A DNA stretch of 8,594 nucleotides, taken from contig WFPG01000062.1 of assembly GCA_015487755.1 (NCBI GenBank), forward strand, positions 1 through 8,594, written 5' to 3'. Within the stretch, counting starts at the first letter, position 1; every line of letters starts with the position of its first letter. The DNA is from Acidobacteriota bacterium. GTDB taxonomy: Bacteria; Acidobacteriota; Holophagae; Thermotomaculales; Thermotomaculaceae. A program made the position numbers and the translations under genes. The notes beneath the pieces were generated by a model, which was not told where the DNA came from, searched no databases, and saw nothing but the letters and a program-made list of their open reading frames with translations. Positions 6,088 through 8,594 of this stretch are shown one piece after another.

Positions 6088-7323
6088 ATGGCATACACCG
6101 AATTAAACATAGAGTTAACCGAAGAGCAGGAGGCTTTGAAAAAAGAGGTTCACAAGTTTGCCGTTGAGGTTTTAAGGCCTGCCTCATTGAAACTTGACAA
6201 AATGAGCCCTGAAGAGGTAATTGCCGAAGGCTCAGTTTACTGGGATGTAATGAAAAAGATGTATGAGTTAGGCTATCACACCGTGCATACCCCTGACGAA
6301 TACGGGGGGATGGCTCTTGACCCTGTTTCCCAGCACATATTCTGGGAAGAATTAGGGTACGGGAGCGTGGGGTTTGCCGTTTCTTTAGGGGTAAGTTTGT
6401 TTGCTCCCTTTATGGCTTCAATGCTTGCAGACGATTACATTGTTGAAAAGGTAATAAAGCCATTTGCAAACTGCAAAGACGCCTCAATTATAGGCTGCTG
6501 GGCTATAACGGAGCCTAACCACGGAAGCGATACCTTAACCCCCGGGATGGAGCATTTCAAAAACCCTGATGTTGTTCAGGAAGTAAGGGCTCAAAAAAAG
6601 GGAGACAGGTGGGTTTTAAACGGCCAGAAATCTGCATGGGTTTCAAACGGGCCAATTGCCACTCAGGCACTGCTTTTTGTAAACATTGACAAATCAATGG
6701 GAATGGCAGGCGGGGGAATTTGCATTTGCGACTTAACCCAGAAGGGTGTTGAAAAGGGGAAACCCCTTGACAAATTGGGCCAGAGGGAGTTGCCTCAGGG
6801 GGAAATTTACTTTTCAGACGCAGAGGTGCCTGAAGAGTTGATGATTGTTGACCCTGAAAGTTATGAGGTAATGACCGAGATTGTTATTGCAGAGGCAAAT
6901 ATGCACATGGGGGCATTCTTTACAGGGCTTGCGCAGGCTGCTTACGACCTTGCCTTAAAGTATGCGACAGAGAGAAAGCAGGGTGGAAAGTATCTGATTG
7001 AGCATCAGGATATAAAGAAAAAACTCTTTCATATGTTTACAAAGGTTGAAACGGCAAGGGCTTATTCAAGGGCTGTAATGAATTACAACCTAAACATTGC
7101 TCCCCCTGTCGCAAAGTTCAGCCTGTCTTCAAAGGTATTCTGCACTCAGGCTGCTTTTGATGTTTGCAATGAGGCTATTCAAATATTCGGCGGATACGGC
7201 TTAACAAAAGAGTATGAGATTGAAAAATTGTTCAGGGACGCAAGGGCGGGCTTAATTGAAGACGGCTCAAACGACACCCTTGCAATAAGCGGGGGGAATA
7301 TGATTGCAGGGGAGGTATTTTAA
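6088..7323 (+). CDS. Acyl-CoA dehydrogenase, with Asp at the usual catalytic Glu
   Basis: A 411-residue FAD-dependent acyl-CoA dehydrogenase that oxidises an acyl-CoA to its 2,3-enoyl form. The N-terminal helical domain is followed by the family signature GCWAITEPNHGSDT (136-149) in the beta domain. The C-terminal helical domain contains ATERKQGGK (293-301) and the second signature QIFGGYGLTKEYEIEKLFRDAR (365-386). An ungapped alignment from RDA to the MCAD motif RDAKIYQIYEGT puts Asp392 (IEDGS) where the catalytic Glu376 of MCAD lies. The common RKxFGK is RKQGGK, so a Phe is lost. Some alicyclic acyl-CoA dehydrogenases are reported to use aspartate, so an unusual substrate is possible. The start is fixed by AGGAGG just upstream; the gap to the ligase is 8 bases. 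It normally passes electrons to ETF, but no ETF genes are seen here, so the acceptor is open. Confidence 0.92.
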   Translation: MAYTELNIELTEEQEALKKEVHKFAVEVLRPASLKLDKMSPEEVIAEGSVYWDVMKKMYELGYHTVHTPDEYGGMALDPVSQHIFWEELGYGSVGFAVSLGVSLFAPFMASMLADDYIVEKVIKPFANCKDASIIGCWAITEPNHGSDTLTPGMEHFKNPDVVQEVRAQKKGDRWVLNGQKSAWVSNGPIATQALLFVNIDKSMGMAGGGICICDLTQKGVEKGKPLDKLGQRELPQGEIYFSDAEVPEELMIVDPESYEVMTEIVIAEANMHMGAFFTGLAQAAYDLALKYATERKQGGKYLIEHQDIKKKLFHMFTKVETARAYSRAVMNYNLNIAPPVAKFSLSSKVFCTQAAFDVCNEAIQIFGGYGLTKEYEIEKLFRDARAGLIEDGSNDTLAISGGNMIAGEVF

Positions 7324-8562
7324 ATGAGCGCATACATTATAGGCTCGGGAATGATAAAGTTCGGCAAATACCCCGACAAAACGGTCAGGACAATGGCAAT
7401 TGAAGCTATTGACCTTGCCTTAAAGGATTGCGGCCTTGAGAAGAACGACATTGAATACGCATACTTTTCAAACACATTCTGGGGTATGTTTTCAAACCAG
7501 CACTCAATCAAGGGAGAGGTTGTTTTAAGGGCAATGGGGATAGGGGATATCCCTGTAATCAATGTGGAAAACGCATGCGCGGGAGGCTCAACAGCCCTTC
7601 ACATGGCATACCTAACCGTCCTTTCAGGGCAGGCAGATGTTGCCCTTGCTGTTGGCTCTGAAAAGATAACCTCTGAAGACAAAATGAAATCACTTTCCGC
7701 TTACGCTTCCTGCATGGATATGGAAAACTTCAAATCCCACTTAAAAGAGGTTCTTGCATTGCAACAAACCTTTAAAAACCTGATTATTCCCGAAGAGCAG
7801 CAAAACTTAAACAAAGGCCGCTCTGTTTTTATGGATGTTTACGCAATGGGGGCAAGGTGGCACATGGATAAGTACGGCTCAACCCAGAAGCAACTTGCGG
7901 TAATTGCCGCCAAAAACCACTGGCACTCTTCAATGAACCCCCTTGCACAGTACCAAATCCCAATGACACCTGAAATGGTTTTAAATGACCAGGTTGTTGT
8001 CTGGCCTTTAACACGCTCAATGTGTGCCCCTGTGGGGGACGGTGCCGCAGCCTGTGTAATTGTCTCTGAAAAATTTTTGAAAAAAACAGGGAAGGAAAGG
8101 GCTGTGAGAATCAGGGCTTCCGTTTTAGCACAGGGGAGAGACAGAAAGGTTGACGAGGATGATTTGGGGAAAAGGCTCGGCAAAATTGCCTATGAAAAGG
8201 CTTCAATTTCTCCTGAAGACATTGATGTTGCCGAACTGCACGACGCAACCGCTTACGGAGAGTTGCACCAGAGCGAAAATTTAGGCTTTTGCAAAGAGGG
8301 GGAAGGGGGAATAATAGCCGAAAGGGGAGAGACAAAGTTAGGGGGAAGAATACCCATAAACACAAGCGGCGGGCTTGAATCAAGGGGACACCCGATTGGT
8401 GCTTCAGGGCTTGCCCAGATTCACGAACTTGTTTTGCAGTTAAGGGGAGAGGCGGGAAAAAGGCAGGTTGAAAACGCTAAAATTGGTCTTGCGCAAAACG
8501 GGGGCGGAAACATTGGCCTTGAAGAAGCGGTAATGGGCATAACAATACTTGAAAGGGCTTGA
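7324..8562 (+). CDS. Thiolase of the SCP2/archaeal acetoacetyl-CoA thiolase type
   Basis: A 412-residue thiolase-fold enzyme, the length usual for the SCP2-thiolase and archaeal-thiolase class. The nucleophile Cys85 lies in ENACAGGSTALH (82-93). The GHPIGASG motif supplies His356 in NTSGGLESRGHPIGASGLAQ (347-366), in the SGG form typical of this class rather than the NVNGGAIALGHP of standard bacterial thiolases. The HDCF region is HDATAY (306-311), so the motif's Cys is Ala, as in the HDAFT of archaeal enzymes. The final loop reads AQNGGGNIG (390-398), with Gln where His is common. It probably cleaves a 3-oxoacyl-CoA, though condensation is also possible. The ATG follows the dehydrogenase stop directly (TAAATG). 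Its Shine-Dalgarno GGGGAGG (7310-7316) lies inside the dehydrogenase gene, so the two may be translationally coupled. No DUF35 partner is seen in the window. Confidence 0.9.
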   Translation: MSAYIIGSGMIKFGKYPDKTVRTMAIEAIDLALKDCGLEKNDIEYAYFSNTFWGMFSNQHSIKGEVVLRAMGIGDIPVINVENACAGGSTALHMAYLTVLSGQADVALAVGSEKITSEDKMKSLSAYASCMDMENFKSHLKEVLALQQTFKNLIIPEEQQNLNKGRSVFMDVYAMGARWHMDKYGSTQKQLAVIAAKNHWHSSMNPLAQYQIPMTPEMVLNDQVVVWPLTRSMCAPVGDGAAACVIVSEKFLKKTGKERAVRIRASVLAQGRDRKVDEDDLGKRLGKIAYEKASISPEDIDVAELHDATAYGELHQSENLGFCKEGEGGIIAERGETKLGGRIPINTSGGLESRGHPIGASGLAQIHELVLQLRGEAGKRQVENAKIGLAQNGGGNIGLEEAVMGITILERA

Positions 8563-8563
8563 A

Positions 8564-8594
8564 ATGGATAAAACAATTCTAATAACAGGGGTTG
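8564..8594 (+). CDS. Start of a probable Rossmann-fold (SDR-type) oxidoreductase, partial
   Basis: ATG 8564-8566 lies one base after the thiolase stop, with GAAAGGG (8551-8557) upstream in the thiolase gene. The ten visible residues, MDKTILITGV, match the first strand and TG of an NAD(P)-binding dehydrogenase such as short-chain dehydrogenases. The rest lies beyond the right edge. In this operon it could be the 3-hydroxyacyl-CoA dehydrogenase. The evidence is only ten codons, so an epimerase or another Rossmann enzyme is possible. Confidence 0.55.
   Translation, partial: MDKTILITGV

Overview
The window looks like chromosomal DNA of a bacterium with moderate to low G+C. Almost all arginines are AGG or AGA, ATA is common for isoleucine, and nearly every gene has a strong purine-rich Shine-Dalgarno sequence a few bases upstream. 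This codon habit, two iron-sulfur proteins and a beta-oxidation-type gene set would fit an anaerobe, possibly thermophilic. The phylum cannot be fixed from the sequence alone.

Layout. The left quarter reads on the minus strand. It holds an unrecognised, more AT-rich gene that runs off the left edge (1-675), and a secreted beta-propeller-like protein (736-1926). A divergent regulatory region (about 1927-2121) carries one promoter in each direction and a cluster of ACCGA/TCGGT half-sites, probably the operator of the TetR-family regulator that follows. From 2122 to the right edge all genes read on the plus strand with gaps of 0 to 11 bp, so they very probably form one operon: TetR regulator, stand-alone SCP2 lipid-binding protein, two tandem diverged DUF2148 ferredoxin-domain proteins, AMP-forming acyl-CoA ligase, acyl-CoA dehydrogenase, SCP2/archaeal-type thiolase, and the first ten codons of what looks like a Rossmann-fold (SDR-type) dehydrogenase.

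How the genes may work together. The ligase would activate a carboxylic acid to its CoA thioester, the dehydrogenase would introduce a double bond, and the thiolase would cleave a 3-oxoacyl-CoA. The gene at the right edge could be the hydroxyacyl oxidoreductase. The SCP2 protein could hold or present a bulky hydrophobic acyl-CoA. No enoyl-CoA hydratase and no electron-transferring flavoprotein genes are seen, so they lie outside the window or are replaced. The most intriguing point is the pair of 4Fe-4S DUF2148 proteins inside a fatty- or alicyclic-acid degradation operon, next to a dehydrogenase whose usual catalytic Glu is Asp. The substrate is unknown. A bulky, branched, cyclic or steroid-like acid is a reasonable guess, but it is inference.

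No RNA genes, CRISPR arrays, insertion sequences or clear intrinsic terminators were seen.
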